Part shown: positions 36,379 to 50,800 of the stretch, one piece after another | How the letters are laid out: each line of letters begins with the position of its first letter | Numbering within the stretch: position 1 is the first letter of the stretch | Origin: Paragonimus westermani | Taxonomy: Eukaryota > Platyhelminthes > Trematoda > Plagiorchiida > Troglotrematidae | Direction of reading: 5' to 3' | Assembly (NCBI GenBank): GCA_008508345.1 | Contig: QNGE01003218.1 | Location: forward strand, 1-64,000 | Length of the DNA: 64,000 nt | Translations under genes and position numbers: made by a program | Notes under the pieces: model-generated | Seen by the model: only the letters and a program-made list of their open reading frames with translations | Databases searched by the model: none | Told to the model about the DNA's origin: nothing

Positions 36379-36656
36379 CTAGAGCTGGTAATTGGCACCA
36401 AATCGAAATTTACGGCAGCTATCCATAATTTCGCTAGCTGATGCGGCACGAATGTTTTCGATGCAAAACACTGCACAAGTGAGATATCACGCGCATTCAA
36501 AATGTCCAGAATTGTGAGACGTAACGTATCCTGTGAATTTCCTGGTCCGCTTGAAGCCGTTGGTGATGAGTTGAGTGTAACAATGATTAGCCTGCCATCG
36601 GAACACTTTGTAAGCAGTGCGGAAGACGAGTCTGTCGTCAAACGGTTGTTAGAAGG
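36379..36656 (-). CDS. Candidate exon inside C1GALT1 intron 1
   Basis: Acceptor gagtccttcag opens a phase-0 frame of 92 codons that ends near CTCTAG|gtggtg in phase 2, a weak donor. The product includes LLTKCSDGRLIIVTLNS and then TLRLTILDILNARDISLVQC. The KCSDGRLI segment resembles one strand of a beta-propeller blade, but one blade is not enough to name a family. C1GALT1 exons 1 and 2 join perfectly without it, so it is not a constitutive part of that gene. It could be a nested gene, a remnant, or chance. Confidence 0.28.
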
Positions 36657-39600
36657 CTGAAGGACTCAAACTTACGAGAAGCAGTAGAACAGTAAAAAAC
36701 AGAATTGCATGTACTCACCACGAAACTAGCAGCAGAAGTTGCAAGTGCCTCCTGCAAATAAGACTTTCCTTACTTGCATTTTTGGTTAAAATCACAAGCC
36801 AATATAACAAAGCAGGATGAACCGATGAAGTGTACATTGCAAGTGTAACCAAAAAGTTACATGATCAAGGATTTTGTTTTTAATTGGACAGCGTATGACC
36901 TACTTTCCATAAAGTTTCTTAAAAAATTACTTCATACAATGTCATTTGCAGTGTGGTTTAAAGTTATACAGTTTATCGAAGCAAAGTTTATATTGTTGAG
37001 ATTTGTTTCATCGCGGATTTTCGTTTATCGACGGAATGCTTCTGGAACATTGACACCGTATAACAAAAGTTAAGCCGAAATCCTCTGATTGTGCTGTTAC
37101 CGAGGTCTGACGAGAAAGTAGTTAGTAAGTAACTGCCAAATAATGGCTTACTTAATGTTATAGTATAACACACTTCCCGTCAAAGTTACGTGGAACAAGA
37201 ATGGTATAGGGCGCGTCGGTATCAAATAAGGTGACCTGAGGTAGATTTCGGAATTAAAATGAGACTGATTCGAAAGCAGAACTGTAATACTCTGGCCTTT
37301 CGCATGTTACCACTACTGATTAGTAAAGGATTCCGGTTTTTATAATTTTGGGACATCTCTCACGATTGACTACAGGTGTCGCATTCCCATGAATACTACA
37401 GTCAACCCTTTACAAAAGGAAACATTTTAATTCAGTTTTGCTCTCGTTAGAGTTCATCAGCAATTTACATCTTTGCCACGGTTGGGAGTGCAACTCCGGT
37501 AACGCTTTTATGCAGCAAATATGTTGATCACTGCGCAGTTGACGTCACATTAGCAACGACTAAATTATCACATGCAATCGCTCTGCCACATTCCCTTTTA
37601 TCGTGCTGGTCTGATTGAAAGACATATGAGGATGCGATAGCTGTGATCAGTTGTGACAGGTGTTGCGTGTGCTTATTTCGGTTCAACACTAATCAAATGT
37701 AATCATACCTTTGATCGTAGGCAAACGTTAGGTTTGTCGTATCTTACAACTAACTCCGCAATTATTTGCAGATGTTAATAGTATGTCCTCTTAAGTTAAA
37801 TTAACTATAGCAAAAATGCATGAAAATATAGCATTCCACGTTTTCTAACATATTTCAATCGGATAATTTGGTCAGCAAATTATTTAATTTCATTGTAATC
37901 TTTCTACTTACCAAAAATCGCTGGTCAATGAGCACAGGAAAGTAGTTCCGTCTATTTTACTTCCCTTTTCCGATTGTGCGCTTTGTGTGCAGTCCCTATA
38001 TCTTACCCATTCTATGTCGCATCTAACTGATGGGTTATTAATGATATAGGGTGTGGGTAAACATTATTGATCCGGCCTAATCTTCTGATGATTCACCTGT
38101 GACTTTGTGTGCCCAATTTGAAACTCAGTGGTTTTGTGGAACAAGACAGTTGTCGTGAATGGTGTAGATCGCAAATTGTAACTAGTTATTCGAAATAGTG
38201 CCAAAAACATATTTGGGTCCAAACATGTTTCCGAATTTTGGATCAGTTTTCGAACCAAAATTAACTCAGCGATGAGAGTTGGATCACTACACTGACGGAT
38301 AAACTTTTAATTACCGCCTGGACGTCAACAACAAATTTTGGATCAGCAAGCTATTAGACAAATATTCGCACTAAAACGCTTGTCTCATGGTTTTTGGTTA
38401 CACAGACAGGTAGACAGGTGCGATATGTGAGTAACGTCAGCGATACAATCTGTTAGTTTTTCATCTGCATTTGGGAGATTTGTCTTCATTTGCGAAATCT
38501 GGAAAAACTTCCAGTGCACAGTGTATGTTGGTCAACATTACTTCGAAGAACAAGCAAACTTTAAGGTTCGGATTGCTTGAAAATATATTAGATTAACTGG
38601 GCGAGTTAATAATACTACCTTGCAATTTCGGAAGATTTCTCAGGTAGACAACTCCACCAAATGTTGGATTTAAGCAATCGTCTTTGCTAGTACCGTCAAG
38701 GTGATACACTCTTTAACAGAAGGTTAACAGTTAATTCTAAAATAAGTTATTTGGTTAAATACTCATACAGAGGTTTCTAACATGATTATTATCTTGAACT
38801 ATCATTAACACATCGAGTCTTGGAGAGAACAAATTTTGTAGCATTTAGAATACCCACTTACACATCGTTCAGATTATTTGTATCGCAGAACATTTTTTGT
38901 GAAGATGAAACTGACCTGTCTATGAATTATGGCTTGTAACAGTCTCTATTGATTTCCTGTTGTATTTTAATGATCGCAACTTTATACTCAACGTTTTTAT
39001 TCGTAAAACAGTGTCCAATTTGATTCGCTTAAATGCATTAACCGGAGGATGAATGAGTCCAGAAGCACCCGATTACATTATTAGCACTGTTGGTAAAGGT
39101 GTCAATTCGTATTCTGTGTGTAAACCAAAGTCCATACTAGTTGCAAGCCCTATTTTAAAAAATACTTTTATGACGTTTACAAGTAAACCGTCAAACGTTT
39201 CATAGCGTTATACGCTCAGTTACCGAAAACAAACAGTCCCGCCTATTATCGGATGAAAGATAGTTAAACTCAACTTCATTCTCTTCGATTAAAGCTTAGG
39301 CGTTTTCTTAGAATAACGATGGTAAGTGGTATACAATCTTCGTTTGTTATTCGGCTTTTCATAAGTAAATTTATGTTCACCTAATTATTATTTCAACTCT
39401 CAGCATTGGTATTGTTCTATTTACATTTTTGATATAGAACCTGCAGAATCTTTTGCTGGAAAAATTGATTCATTTGTTATTGGTTACCTTAAATCGTAAG
39501 CATCGAAACCATGGGATTGTTAAGCGGAAAAATCCATGGATCACGAACCTTGGTTTTTCGGACTGTGTGGCTCAATTTTTGAGTACCGAAAAAACTATCT

Positions 39601-41747
39601 AATAAAAAATACAACAATTCCGGCCTTGGGGTGAATAGTCCAGTTATGCTACAGGAGTTTCATTCAGCTAGTTGAACAACCAGGTGCTGTCCATGAAAAA
39701 CCGTGAAAAAATTGGGGCAGTCCTACATTTACGATAGCATAATTACAGCCTGATGTCGAAGTGGCTGTAACGTGTACGTAGACCGAATTTTCCACAGCAC
39801 TTTCCATGAAGATACCATAGGCTGTAAGTCAGTTTTGTTGGAAACCGCGTATATTACAGCCAGGTAAGCAAGTCGAACTAGTGCACACAACGAATATATT
39901 TGAGAAAGTAACGGGAGCATTTTTGTAAACCTAACACCGCAGACATCGGTAAGGGAACTTACACTTACCTGAATATACCGAAAGTGAGCGCGTACTTCGC
40001 TTACGACCACTGTGCTACGAGAACAAAGTCCCATCCTTCAAGAGAGTGACGTCCATGGCGTTATATTCCGACAACAACCTTAACATCCCAAACACCTCGT
40101 ACTGACACATTAATGGCCTAGTGATAAGTAGTTCATTAGACTCACATCGTGCTGATATCTACATTTTCATAGCTGAAAGACTGTTAACTGATACCATTTC
40201 TAATGAGTGATTTGGCAGACGTGATTATCTGAGTGACACTCAACTGTGAAAAATCAGGGTTTCAGCTGGATTCGGACTGGTGACAGGAACAGCGTACCCT
40301 AACACAGCATACGCTTTATCAGCTGAAATGCGAATTCCATTACTACATGCAGTTTCTTCTGTGTTCCAGTTTAAAACTGAAGAACTGTTAGCTGGTTTGT
40401 GTTGCGTCCGAGTGGAGCACATCAAATGAAGCGGAATCTGGACATTCTCAACACGCTTAAGGCGATGGGTCAGGGAAGCGTTGTGTGTATAGCAGGTCGA
40501 CCGGGTTTGATTAGTATACACATCTTACTAATCTCACTCCGATGGAACGTAAGCGTGATGTGGTAATACAGTCGTTCTTCAGAGCCCACCAATTGGGACA
40601 AGGACCAGAAATGCATACAAAGACGCAGATGAAGGTTGAATGTCCAAGGTTTTCTATTAAAAGTGACAGTAAACCGAGAGTGGAACGCGGAGTGGATGTC
40701 TGGTTAAATGAATAGTTGATAGTTGTTGAATTACCATCCAAAGATAATATCACAACGTTGCAAACGGTCTTGCTAACTGTTCTTCCATTGAATTAGACCA
40801 AAATCGCCCCTGCTTTATGGGTTCGTATTCTGGCAAGCAAATTGCCGGTGTCTTTAATCATTGGAAATGAACAACTTGGCGCCAAGTCGCACTGCATTCA
40901 CGAAGTCACACGTAACTTCCAAGTAATTCACATAGGCAGAACATGTATGTTCTTCACCTGAATGATGAAGGACACGGCGCCCAAAATCGGTTGGCATGCG
41001 TAACTCACAACCTGGAGCTTTCCGAAACCGTGTTTGTTTCGCTTTTTCGAGTTTACACCTGTCTTTGCAATTATAGTGCACCACTACAACCCATGCTTTT
41101 CAAAAGATTATCGAGTTTTTGCACTAACCGGGTTCAAACTTGTGCTTTTTGTTCAGAACAATCATTTGTGTATCAAAAGGTACCGTGGCTTTCCTTTATA
41201 ATGAATGCATGTTACATCGTACTCTTGATTTTTACTTCATATCTTCCCAAAACACGAAAGTTTCTGTGTTGTTTATTATGTGAAATTGACGGAGCAATCA
41301 GAATACCGGAATACTCGAACGTTCGCCTGTGAACTTGGCGGTTCGCAGTATTGATACTAATTAATTTATCACAATGCGAATTTTAGATGTTCACTGTACA
41401 AGAAAAGCTCCATTTTTTCTCTGCCTCAACCTTGCTTTTCAAGAGGAAATCAGATATCTCCGTGGTGGCTTGAGGCAACCAAGTGTCATCCGGTGGTTGT
41501 TGCAATTAAATTAAAGTTACGTATGGCGTCTTTATGTTGTTATATAATATGTTAGGCCATTATACTGATTAGACTAGATCAAACACAAGTTTCATTTGAT
41601 GAAGTAACTTATCGCTTTCCATCTGACAATTTCCATGTAAGATATACATTTCAAATTGATCATATACCAATCAGGTTAAAGCGCTGGGTGAATCAAAATG
41701 TTGGTTCTCAACTATAGACAAAATTGTTTAAAAAACGGCTAACTTAC
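36657..41747. other. C1GALT1 intron 1, remainder
   Basis: Intronic sequence with no supportable exon. The open frames near 40.2-41.3 kb on both strands have no recognisable domain. Confidence 0.5.
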
Positions 41748-42027
41748 ACATTATTGATAGCTTATTGTGGTTGACGGTACTGGTAAAAAAATGTTTGTCA
41801 CATCTTCGAGCCCAAGTGTTTTGTGCGTGGATTGCCTTCTTCTCGTAATTTCCTGGGTAGGTATTTAGGTAGCACAATATCCTTGGTTTCTGTTCTGGCG
41901 TTGACACATTTTTGATTAAACAGTGGGAATCATCTTTGATTATGGGCTTGAAGTTTACGTGGCAAACGATACAACCCGCCAGAACGCCCAACAATAAATT
42001 TAGATATTGGCGTACACCGGAATGCAT
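41748..42027 (-). CDS. C1GALT1: C1GALT1 exon 1: signal anchor and start of galactosyltransferase domain
   Basis: First coding exon of a core 1 UDP-galactose:N-acetylgalactosamine-alpha-R beta-1,3-galactosyltransferase, which adds galactose to O-linked GalNAc in the Golgi lumen. It encodes 93 residues plus one base. A short cytoplasmic head is followed by a hydrophobic stretch at about residues 8-25 (LNLLLGVLAGCIVC), the type II signal anchor of this family. The stem then leads into RILCYLNTYP and a block with KKAIHAQNTWARRC, matching the family pattern RIxCW/Y...KA.H...TWA.RC. The ATG is chosen because an in-frame TAA lies 12 bases upstream and an A sits at -3. The exon ends ATGT|gtaagt in phase 1. 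A TATTAAAT stretch about 105 bases upstream could be core promoter, but that is weak. Family assignment is firm; orthology versus a C1GALT paralogue is inference. Confidence 0.82.
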
Positions 42028-45000
42028 CCTGTGGTGTTATTTTTCAGAGTTTTGTGGGAGTTAGTCACAATCTGGACTCCAGGGATCCAATGTACTTGAA
42101 GTTAATTTTCCAATTCTAATTAACCAACGCCTATTTAATAGCGGCGTGCGCATCGGGTAATTTCCAATTTCATAACTGTCTGTGAACCTAGTGTTTACAT
42201 ATGTTCAGCATGTCATTGGTGAGTACACAAACCAATTAAACATACACCCAACCGCAGTCGATTTATTCTCGCGTGTGATTGGTCTACGAGAGGTCAAACT
42301 ACCCACATTATTTGCAATTTCATTCAACTTAAGGTGTCAGACATTGCTTACAGAAATTACCCGGAGGCAACTCACTGTTAACTAACAAGCAACTCTGTCT
42401 CCTTTTTGCTCAGGCAAAACAAAAGTTAAGTGACTGTGCAGTGAACCACGAAAACGGTTAGTTGAAATAGACAGTCCTGAATTGATCCGATAATTCCTAG
42501 TCGTTGGCTGTCTCTGACAGAAATGTTTATCAGTTACGTCAAGGATGACTGTGTATTAGGTTGAGTCTGTCTACTATGGGTGTTCAACAGCAAGCGAAAC
42601 ATCTTTCAATCCATTGGGTAATCTCTAGAATAAGTCGTTCTCAGCGTTGTTCTGCAAGTACGTCTGAAGTTGTTGTTGCTTAACATTTTGCCAAACTCAC
42701 ACACAAAATGTCTTCTTCTTAAAAGACGAATTTTTCTATTCGGATGATTCAATACTTGCATCTTCTCTGAAACTCAACTGAAATACTAGTCGGATTATCC
42801 TCTCGTCGATCTGATTGAATAACAAAATAAACCCTGAAACTAATTCCATTCGTGTTGCTTGTCAAATATATGGATCACAGATTGCTTTCGTCAAACCGAA
42901 AGACGTGAGTTGAGGAAATTGGTTGTTCGAACATTCTACGTTAATCGTAGATAAGCGATGTTGGTGATGATAGTTGAATCAGGATGGAACCATATTAACC
43001 GAGGGCTAATATCCTACGAGCACTCAACGAAAAGAAATTACAGTATTGTATATTAAGTACTGAGTTAAGTACTGGCCAGGATTATAGATTACACAACTAT
43101 CTGTTAACATGTAGGGACCTGTGTGTGGGTCACACTACAGTACTATACAAAATGTAAATACATTTCCTGTAAAGGCGGAAAACGTCTGATGGAGTCTATC
43201 CGAACTGAGTGAAACGTTCAGCAATACAACTTTCTCTTAACGTTGTGTTCTCAGTCTAATTATTCAAAACTGTTAACTTCTTTATATTTTGCAAACAAAC
43301 AAAAGCAAACAACGACAGTGAAGAACTTTCCAGATTCTGTGCCGTTTTGCCTTGTCAAACTTTGTGTGTAACTATCCACGACTGTGACAATGTTTTTTGA
43401 AATGTCACGGAAGACTACGCGGTAACAATGATAATCGATGGAAACGTTAGCAAGGGAGAATATGTGTTGAAATAAAGTTTTGAAGAATGTGTGACAGTTA
43501 AGCACACGATACAATGGTCATATTGGAGGTGAATAGACAATACACGTTGCAGCATGCACTAACGCTGGGGTAATCCAGTTGCAACGGTTATGAATCGATT
43601 TACAGTATCACTATCACAAAGTGGCACAGACGATTACCACTAGTTGTTGAAAACGGAACATATACACATTTTTCAGTATTCACGGACAAATTACGTGCTT
43701 ATTCTCATTTACATGAGCGAGAAGTGCCGTTGTGCTATGAGTGAATTGCAGAGCCGCCTCCACCAAGTTGTCAGCAACATGCTTGTAAAACACGGCTGCT
43801 TTCGTTGGCCGCATTTCACAGAAGCAAACCAAGGAGAGAAGAACCAAAGACAGAAACATTTGTGTATAACATATTCAGTATCAAACAGGGAGATAAAACT
43901 TTGTCAGCTCGTATGTATCATATGTAAATGAAGAAGTAATCATCCTGTAGATTAGCCAAATGTGTTTGGATCGCAGGAATCTTAACTAACTGATACTGAG
44001 TTGCCCGGATTCAACGGTTGAAAACATCACCAAAATCGAAAAGACACACGCGGGACGTTTGGGATTTTTGGCCTAGTGTCGATAGCAAAAAAACGAAGGA
44101 GACAAAAATCAAGCCTGAGTGTTCAAATGCTCACTGGTGTAGATTAATACGGGTCATGCGTGTAGTGGTTCTCGCAAGCACATGTATTCTGAGCAACTGC
44201 GATTTTGGAGACATACAGGTCATTGAACATCGCGCATACTAAAACTTTTAAAGAATTTCAGACAAAAGCTGGCAATTGTTGTGAAAAAACACTCTTAAGC
44301 ACAATGTCCAACAACTACCTGAGTTGGTAAGTCTGATCCAGTATGTTAGCGAAAAGTAGTGAGAGTTCGGGTGTACGCCTGTTCCCCTGTATTCGCGTTT
44401 TTATAGTGCAGACATATCAAACGAACTTGATCGTACCAATTTCCAACGATTTGGCAATGGTTTCTGGCATTGTTAGCCGAGTACTATGTTCTTTAAGGTT
44501 TTCATATTTCTATATCAGCAGGAAAGTTTCATTTAGTTAGTTCATTTAGTTAAACACGAGAGCAAAATCGTTTCAAAATAAATAATTATCTGCAGTTACT
44601 GTCAGCTGAAGGAAATTGTGGCAACGCTTCGTACATTGCTAACTGGCCGCCCTATGCCACTGTAACCATTAGGTTCGTAATTTGCCAAATCTTCCTCCAG
44701 CCAGGCTATAAAATCAATTTATGTTTATGGAGCAGAACTACTTATTGAAACTTTTTGGCTCGGCCGCTCGTTGTGATGTGACCTATCGGGCCGAACATGG
44801 GTTCGGTTGTATTTGACTACCACACCCAACATAGTAACATGAGTTTCATTCGAATATTGTGCAGCTGGTAGTCATGTTTACAATGTGAACTAGAAGTATT
44901 CTGTTCGAGATTATATATTTCCATCTATTCATATATCATTTCATCTATATACATTTTCTTCTAGAGATTTAAACTGTATTGTTAGCTCAAAGAATATATT

Positions 45001-47220
45001 AATTTCAGTCTGACTGAAAAATCCTGACAACCAGGTTATCTGGTGAATTCACCAAGGGCTTGTTGTTCATCCTCCTTTCGAAATGATCGAGTTGCACTGG
45101 TGGTCACTGGAGCCAACTAAACATCCCAATCTATCCTGGAACCTGGCAAGTTGCCTGCTTGTCCGCAGAACCGCAAGTGTCTGATTCATTTTGGCTCAAA
45201 AAAGAGCAGAGGGCAGAAACAGATTGTGAAATTTGTCTTTCTGCAATCCGCGCAGGCTTAATTCTACCACCTACTTACAGTTCGTGGAAACAATACCCAG
45301 TTCAACGCGGTGTTCGTGAATCATGGCTAAGTTAAAGTACCTGTACTCTACTTCCATAGTGACCAGTGTTTGCACTTCCAGTCTTTAAACTGTCTTCTGC
45401 GAAAGCACTGAATAGACTCACACATATTAATTAGCACATTGAATAATTCAGCACAAAGTTTCTAGCTGCAAACAAGCCGAAGGTGCAACATCAGTGGCAT
45501 AGGGAACAGCGTGCAAAATCGTTGACATGGTTACATAGCGTGTCATTACCAACAATACAGTCAAACAAAATGTACTAATTTTCAACGTTATCTTTTCAAG
45601 GGAGAGAAAGTGAAAGAATTTTCACTGAGGTTTAAAAATTTTTGTTCTGTTATCCGCGTTATTAGATTAGCAGAAAGTAGCACGTTGAAGACTGCTGATA
45701 TATATATATATATAATCGTTAACCAGTGCGAATGTCCGCAGCTCATGCAGCATACTAAAAGTACATGAAAGGAGCATACACTGAGTAGTGAGCGATTTAA
45801 TGTGACGTTTTAAATCCCCACTAGGATCTGTTATCAAGTAACCGAACACATTTGTTCGAAAAAATGATCCTAGTGTGGAGTTGAAATGCCACAATAAGTC
45901 GTGCATTATTCAGTGTGTGCCTCTCTTAAGCACATTAACTTCATATGCATTTGTGCCAATGGGAGGCAAAATTATTAATTTATGTAAATTAACGGACAAA
46001 TTCCAAGCCGATTACTTGGAGAATTATTTCGCTTGGTCTGCTTAGTAACAGGACGAACAGATTATCTGTATCAGCAGGGTGACCTATTGAATGAACATGA
46101 AGATCAATGGGTGTGGGTTGGTTGTTCGGTATTTCTGTTTGTAAATAATGAATTGTACAACCACTTCGGTAAAGTTCTAGTCACATGGGAACTTTAGCTA
46201 CTGTTCGTTTTGTCATATGCGTGTTACTGCAATGGAGCAACTGATTCCGGAATCCTTTATTGAAATACACACTCTTTTGAGGAGTTCACCTATTTGCCTA
46301 CCGATTGCCGCAAGTTGACAGGATTCATGCATGTAGATCTTAGTTAGACAAAATCACTGTCGCGTTTTGTTTATATCTATTGGTCACCCAAACGCTGTAT
46401 TTCCTAAGTCTACTTGTATTCAATGCCTACGTAACCTAATTCCGATTGGTGCTCTAATTTATATGAGCTGGCATTCACTTTGCTACCAAATTCATGTAAA
46501 ATAATGCTCACGTAATTTTGCGTTAAATAGTTGCATAATCAATAAAAAATCACCTGAACACATATGTAAACACTATTTGTATCCACACTAATCAGCAACC
46601 CTTGTCTGCCACAGAATTTTTGTAACTACCGAGAAAAGTGAACATCCCATCAACACAAACAAGTTGCGTGCAAGAAAATGACCAAAACGCATCTCACTTT
46701 TAATTCTTCTGGGACTCACCGATTATTTCTTAGAAATACTAGAATACTTGGAAAATTACGAAAACAATACACGTATTTTGCTAACAGTCGGAGAGAGTTC
46801 CCTTCATTAAGTTAATTTCGCTCTGCATGATAACGTGCAGTCCATCAATTTACCACTATTGATGGCTTGAACACTGCACCTTACACATGTTTTCACCCTA
46901 CAGAGATTACAGTCATACATACAACATGTGTTTTGGTAATCCATTATTTTGGGGCTAGTATAACTACAAGGATGGGCGACATAGTTAGATTGAGATGTCG
47001 ACCAACTTTATCACACAGAAATTAATTTATCGGTCCGCGTGTACAATACGCGACGTTAGACCATTGACTGAACCACGCGCCTTCGCCAACGACATGGTCA
47101 GTTTGCGTTTAGAATAGATGCAACGTCTGTGAATGTCATACTTTAGTATCACGCAGCACCAGTTCGATATCCTTGTAGGGGATAAATCAATCGAAAAACC
47201 TGATCACCTTTCCTGTAGTT
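42028..47220. other. Upstream flank of C1GALT1
   Basis: The C1GALT1 promoter should be at the left edge, but only a weak TATTAAAT is seen. No exon-like sequence is supportable in the rest apart from an (AT)n run. Confidence 0.4.
45698..45715. repeat. (AT)n microsatellite
   Basis: About nine uninterrupted AT units. Confidence 0.85.
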
Positions 47221-47409
47221 CTATATTTCAACTGCGTGGGTAAGAATAATTTTATTTAACGTTAATGCTTCATTGTGCCCTAACAAATGAGAGTCCGTCC
47301 TGATGAGAATTTTGTCGAAATCCAACACACGTTCTCTTGACTTACTAAAACACTTATCTTCAAACCGGAATTTACGGTGGTTAATATCACATCTGTGTTT
47401 GGTTTTCAT
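47221..47409 (-). mobile_element. Probable Penelope-like element C-terminal fragment
   Basis: An open frame reads CDINHRKFRFEDKCFSKSRE and then HNEALTLNK. It resembles the segment after the GIY-YIG domain of a second PLE type, where an H-x-F-x-F motif and an acidic E-x-N region are conserved. It is short and degenerate. It lies about 100 bases from the GC-rich repeat to its right and may be part of the same insertion. Confidence 0.35.
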
Positions 47410-47489
47410 ACCTTGAGTCTATAAACTAAGCATATCCATCAGCCCGGATTAAATGCGTCAGTTGCATCAAAAAATATGCAGATAAGAAA

Positions 47490-47895
47490 AGGTGGCAGAC
47501 CTGTGTCTACGTTGAGTGTAAGGCATGTGCCTCAGGCGAGCGGACCAAGAAAGTTGTTGCCGTCGTCTCGCCCTCTCATGCCGTCCATCACGTGGTAAAC
47601 CACCCAGGCTGACCGACGCTCGCTGTCTCAACCTGCACATGTGCATCCACACTTTCACCGGCCCGGGGGCATTGTCCCACACCCGAACGTACGCACGCTG
47701 GCGCGCAGTCGCCATTCCCACACTCAGCCAATTGGAACGCTCAAACTGGACGTGATTCGGTGCGGTCGATAAGCGGGCACGCACGACACGGATGAATCCC
47801 GGGTCGGAACTGAGAGCGACACGACTGAACGGAACAGAGCACGGTCCAGACGAGCGCCGCTGAGTTAATCTCGTACACCAACCCCAACAGTAAAG
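47490..47895. repeat. GC- and CpG-rich inserted repeat
   Basis: Composition changes abruptly from AT-rich to GC-rich, with dense CpG (for example acgcacgctggcgcgcag near 47691), then returns to AT-rich at about 47.9 kb. Overlapping frames are open on both strands, as expected in GC-rich sequence, but none reads as a protein family. I take it for an interspersed repeat inserted recently enough not to have lost its CpGs. The boundaries are approximate. Confidence 0.5.
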
Positions 47896-50800
47896 ATCTA
47901 AACCATTGACTTGATGTTTTCATTGGCTATCAATGAGATGTCATTTACTGATGGGTACTCAAGCTACTGCGGTTAAGAATTCCACTACAAAATTCATCCC
48001 TCGTGTGACGTATGCATCTAAATCATTTTTCACTTGAAAAAGCATACTCCTATTTAAGAGGTCATACAACTTTTGTCTTTCGATTTCCTCCTTTCTGTTA
48101 TTGACCGAAGCTTTGTTGGCTTCCATGGTTTCGAAACAAACGTGATTTTCTCCACTAGTATCCTCCTCAGTGCTGACTTTTATTTATGAAAATCACACTT
48201 GATCAAACAGCAACAAAAAACACGGGAACACAAATGTGACCTGAAACATAAACGAAAAGTACTATATGATTGTTACCTTTTTTATTCAAGGTGTTCCATG
48301 GCTTTTGCAGGTTTTTCTTCCCAGTAGATGTGTGACTATTTAATAGTCGACCATTTTGTGGAATGTTATTGGAATCAAGGAAAACTTGACCATTGTACAC
48401 GTAGACGTGTGAGTGTACGTGTGCAGGGTTATTAACGGGAAAACCTAGGTACCCACATCATTGTCCATAATCAGGTTGTTACATCTCCGACTTCGATAAA
48501 TTTTTGCTTTTTTTAAATTGGGTTACGATTGAGATGAAAACAACGTTCATGTTGTCGTTGGCCACGTAACATATTTCATAGGATTTAAAGAGCTTCCTTT
48601 ATTGCCCTATATCTTCAGTATGTTAAACGTTTCCATTTTATAAGTGAAAGTTTAATTCCGGTTAAATCAGCGCAACAATTATGGGCCGGAAAGTTCACAA
48701 ATATTACAGTCTCGCCAGCGTTCTTGGAGTTGAGATCACACCCAAACAAACAAATCAACGGACCCCTAACGTGTCTAGTCGACTGGTTATGCTCACTTGC
48801 AAGGGTTATTATATAAGTACTTCGTGGAGTCCCTGAAATTGTGAACGAGTTAACGCCCAATACATACAAACCGTGTGAAGAGCGTACACGCCATTTGTAT
48901 GTCTTGAATCCTGTCAATTCAGATTCTATTGATTCTGCCCTGTTTTTTATATTTACATAGGATACACAATCGTGCTAATCTACAAAACGTCGCTGTAGTT
49001 CATTCTTAGTTTGGTATGCAAGTCACACAAGATTTATGTGAAGTATGCGAAAATTTAGAGAATGAAGCCTAGATCATTATACGTCTCAAGTGACGGGGAG
49101 GTTTAAGCGTTTCGAAGCTGTCTCCTTCATCCATCGGTGCTCATAGCCAACTCTATCGTTGCGTTCGATGTCGGAACCCCTCCTGTTATTAGACGAAGCC
49201 ACCGGTCTTTGGTCAGTGCATCTTCGCCTGAAGTACATCAGTCCCAAAGACAACTGACATACTGCCGTCAATCTAAGATAATTGTTTATACCACTGATTC
49301 ATGTCACCTGCCCATATCTGTTCTTGGGATGCCTTAGAACAGCTTTGGTGTCAAGTGGGGATGCGCTAACCAATGGTCAAGTTTGGAAGTGTTATACTTT
49401 GAAGACACTCAGTAAGTGATCATAATTACACAATGTAGTAGATAGTGTACATACCCATCAGTCCATCGGTTTAACCTCTGTCACTTCAGCACGGTGGACA
49501 AACCCGGGATGATGATGAGTTTGATGGAATGGAAACAAGGCAACCGTGATAATTAGCAGCAGGTGATGAACGTCCTCTTAGTAAGGCCTACTTGTTGATA
49601 GACGTTTGGATGGCACCTTACAATTTTCGTTTCATTATGAGTCAGTGTAATAAGGTCAGTAACTTCATTTCTCCAGTTTTCTTCTATAACACACGCTTAT
49701 GGCTTAATTTAAACCTTGGTTCATAGAGCCAGGCGTATTTGTACCCAAGAAATGGGGACGCTGAGATAAATTTCTCCGGTAAACAGCTTCCCCAAGAAAT
49801 CAGTCCGGTCACATATTAAAATGGATAAGATATGTTACTTCGCTCGTGAAAATTTAGGGAAAATCCACTAATTAACGCAAAATGGACAATTCCGCTGACG
49901 CTGAATCACATAGTAGTAGGCTAAATTTTATTCCAGTTTGTATCTAATCGGCTGTTCAGTTGCGACTAGTTCAACCCATTAGAGGACCAGATCTTCAGAA
50001 CGGTGAACGCATTTCGGCTAAATTTTCCATCCCCCGCGTTGTGTACCATTTCACTTGCAACTGTAGCCACGTTCATATAGGTAGAAGTGATGAACAACAA
50101 CCACAGTGAGGCGCCGAGCACAACCGAAAAATGGTTACAACAACTGTGGTTGTGGGTGGGTCTAGTCACTTTTGTTGCCATCTGTCTGATGTATATGACA
50201 TGCACGACTTACATTTGTGACTGACGACAGTGAACGAAATGTTCACATCACATAGCACATGTCTCCCTTCTGGTCTGATTAAGTAGTGCGCCAGTGAAAA
50301 TCGAACTGTCCAATATTGAAAGCTATGATAATTAGCTTTAATTACCTCTGTACGCTGGCAAGCCACTTGGTCACAATGTCAAATGGTGTAGTGAGGTTAC
50401 AACATTTTTCAAGTTGGAGGAATTCGCTGATACCGGATTTTTCAACAGTCAAATGTTCGTCGTGATTGGTCCGAGTCAACAATTAGACATACTCAGTTTG
50501 CCTTTCATTTCATTCTGAAGAAAGAAACTATATATTTTGACATAGATTAATCACGTTTAATAACCCTAGCCAAACTATACACGATAATAGACGTACCATC
50601 AGAGGTGCTACCGTAAGCTATGGTGTTAATCTCAAATTCGCCTGACTGGATCCATCTCACTGGTGCCTTTTAGGATACACTGTGTTCCTAAAATGCGGTA
50701 AGTTACACTCATTCCATGGCAATATTTTCATGAGAAAGATGTCCTCTCACCGGTCAAGCGGTTGATGTCTACTGTGTTTAGGGAACGTATCCTGTCAGAC

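Noticed and set aside
40854..41332. Overlapping open frames on both strands, up to 129 codons
   Set aside because: No family similarity or splice signals, and both strands open together suggests composition.
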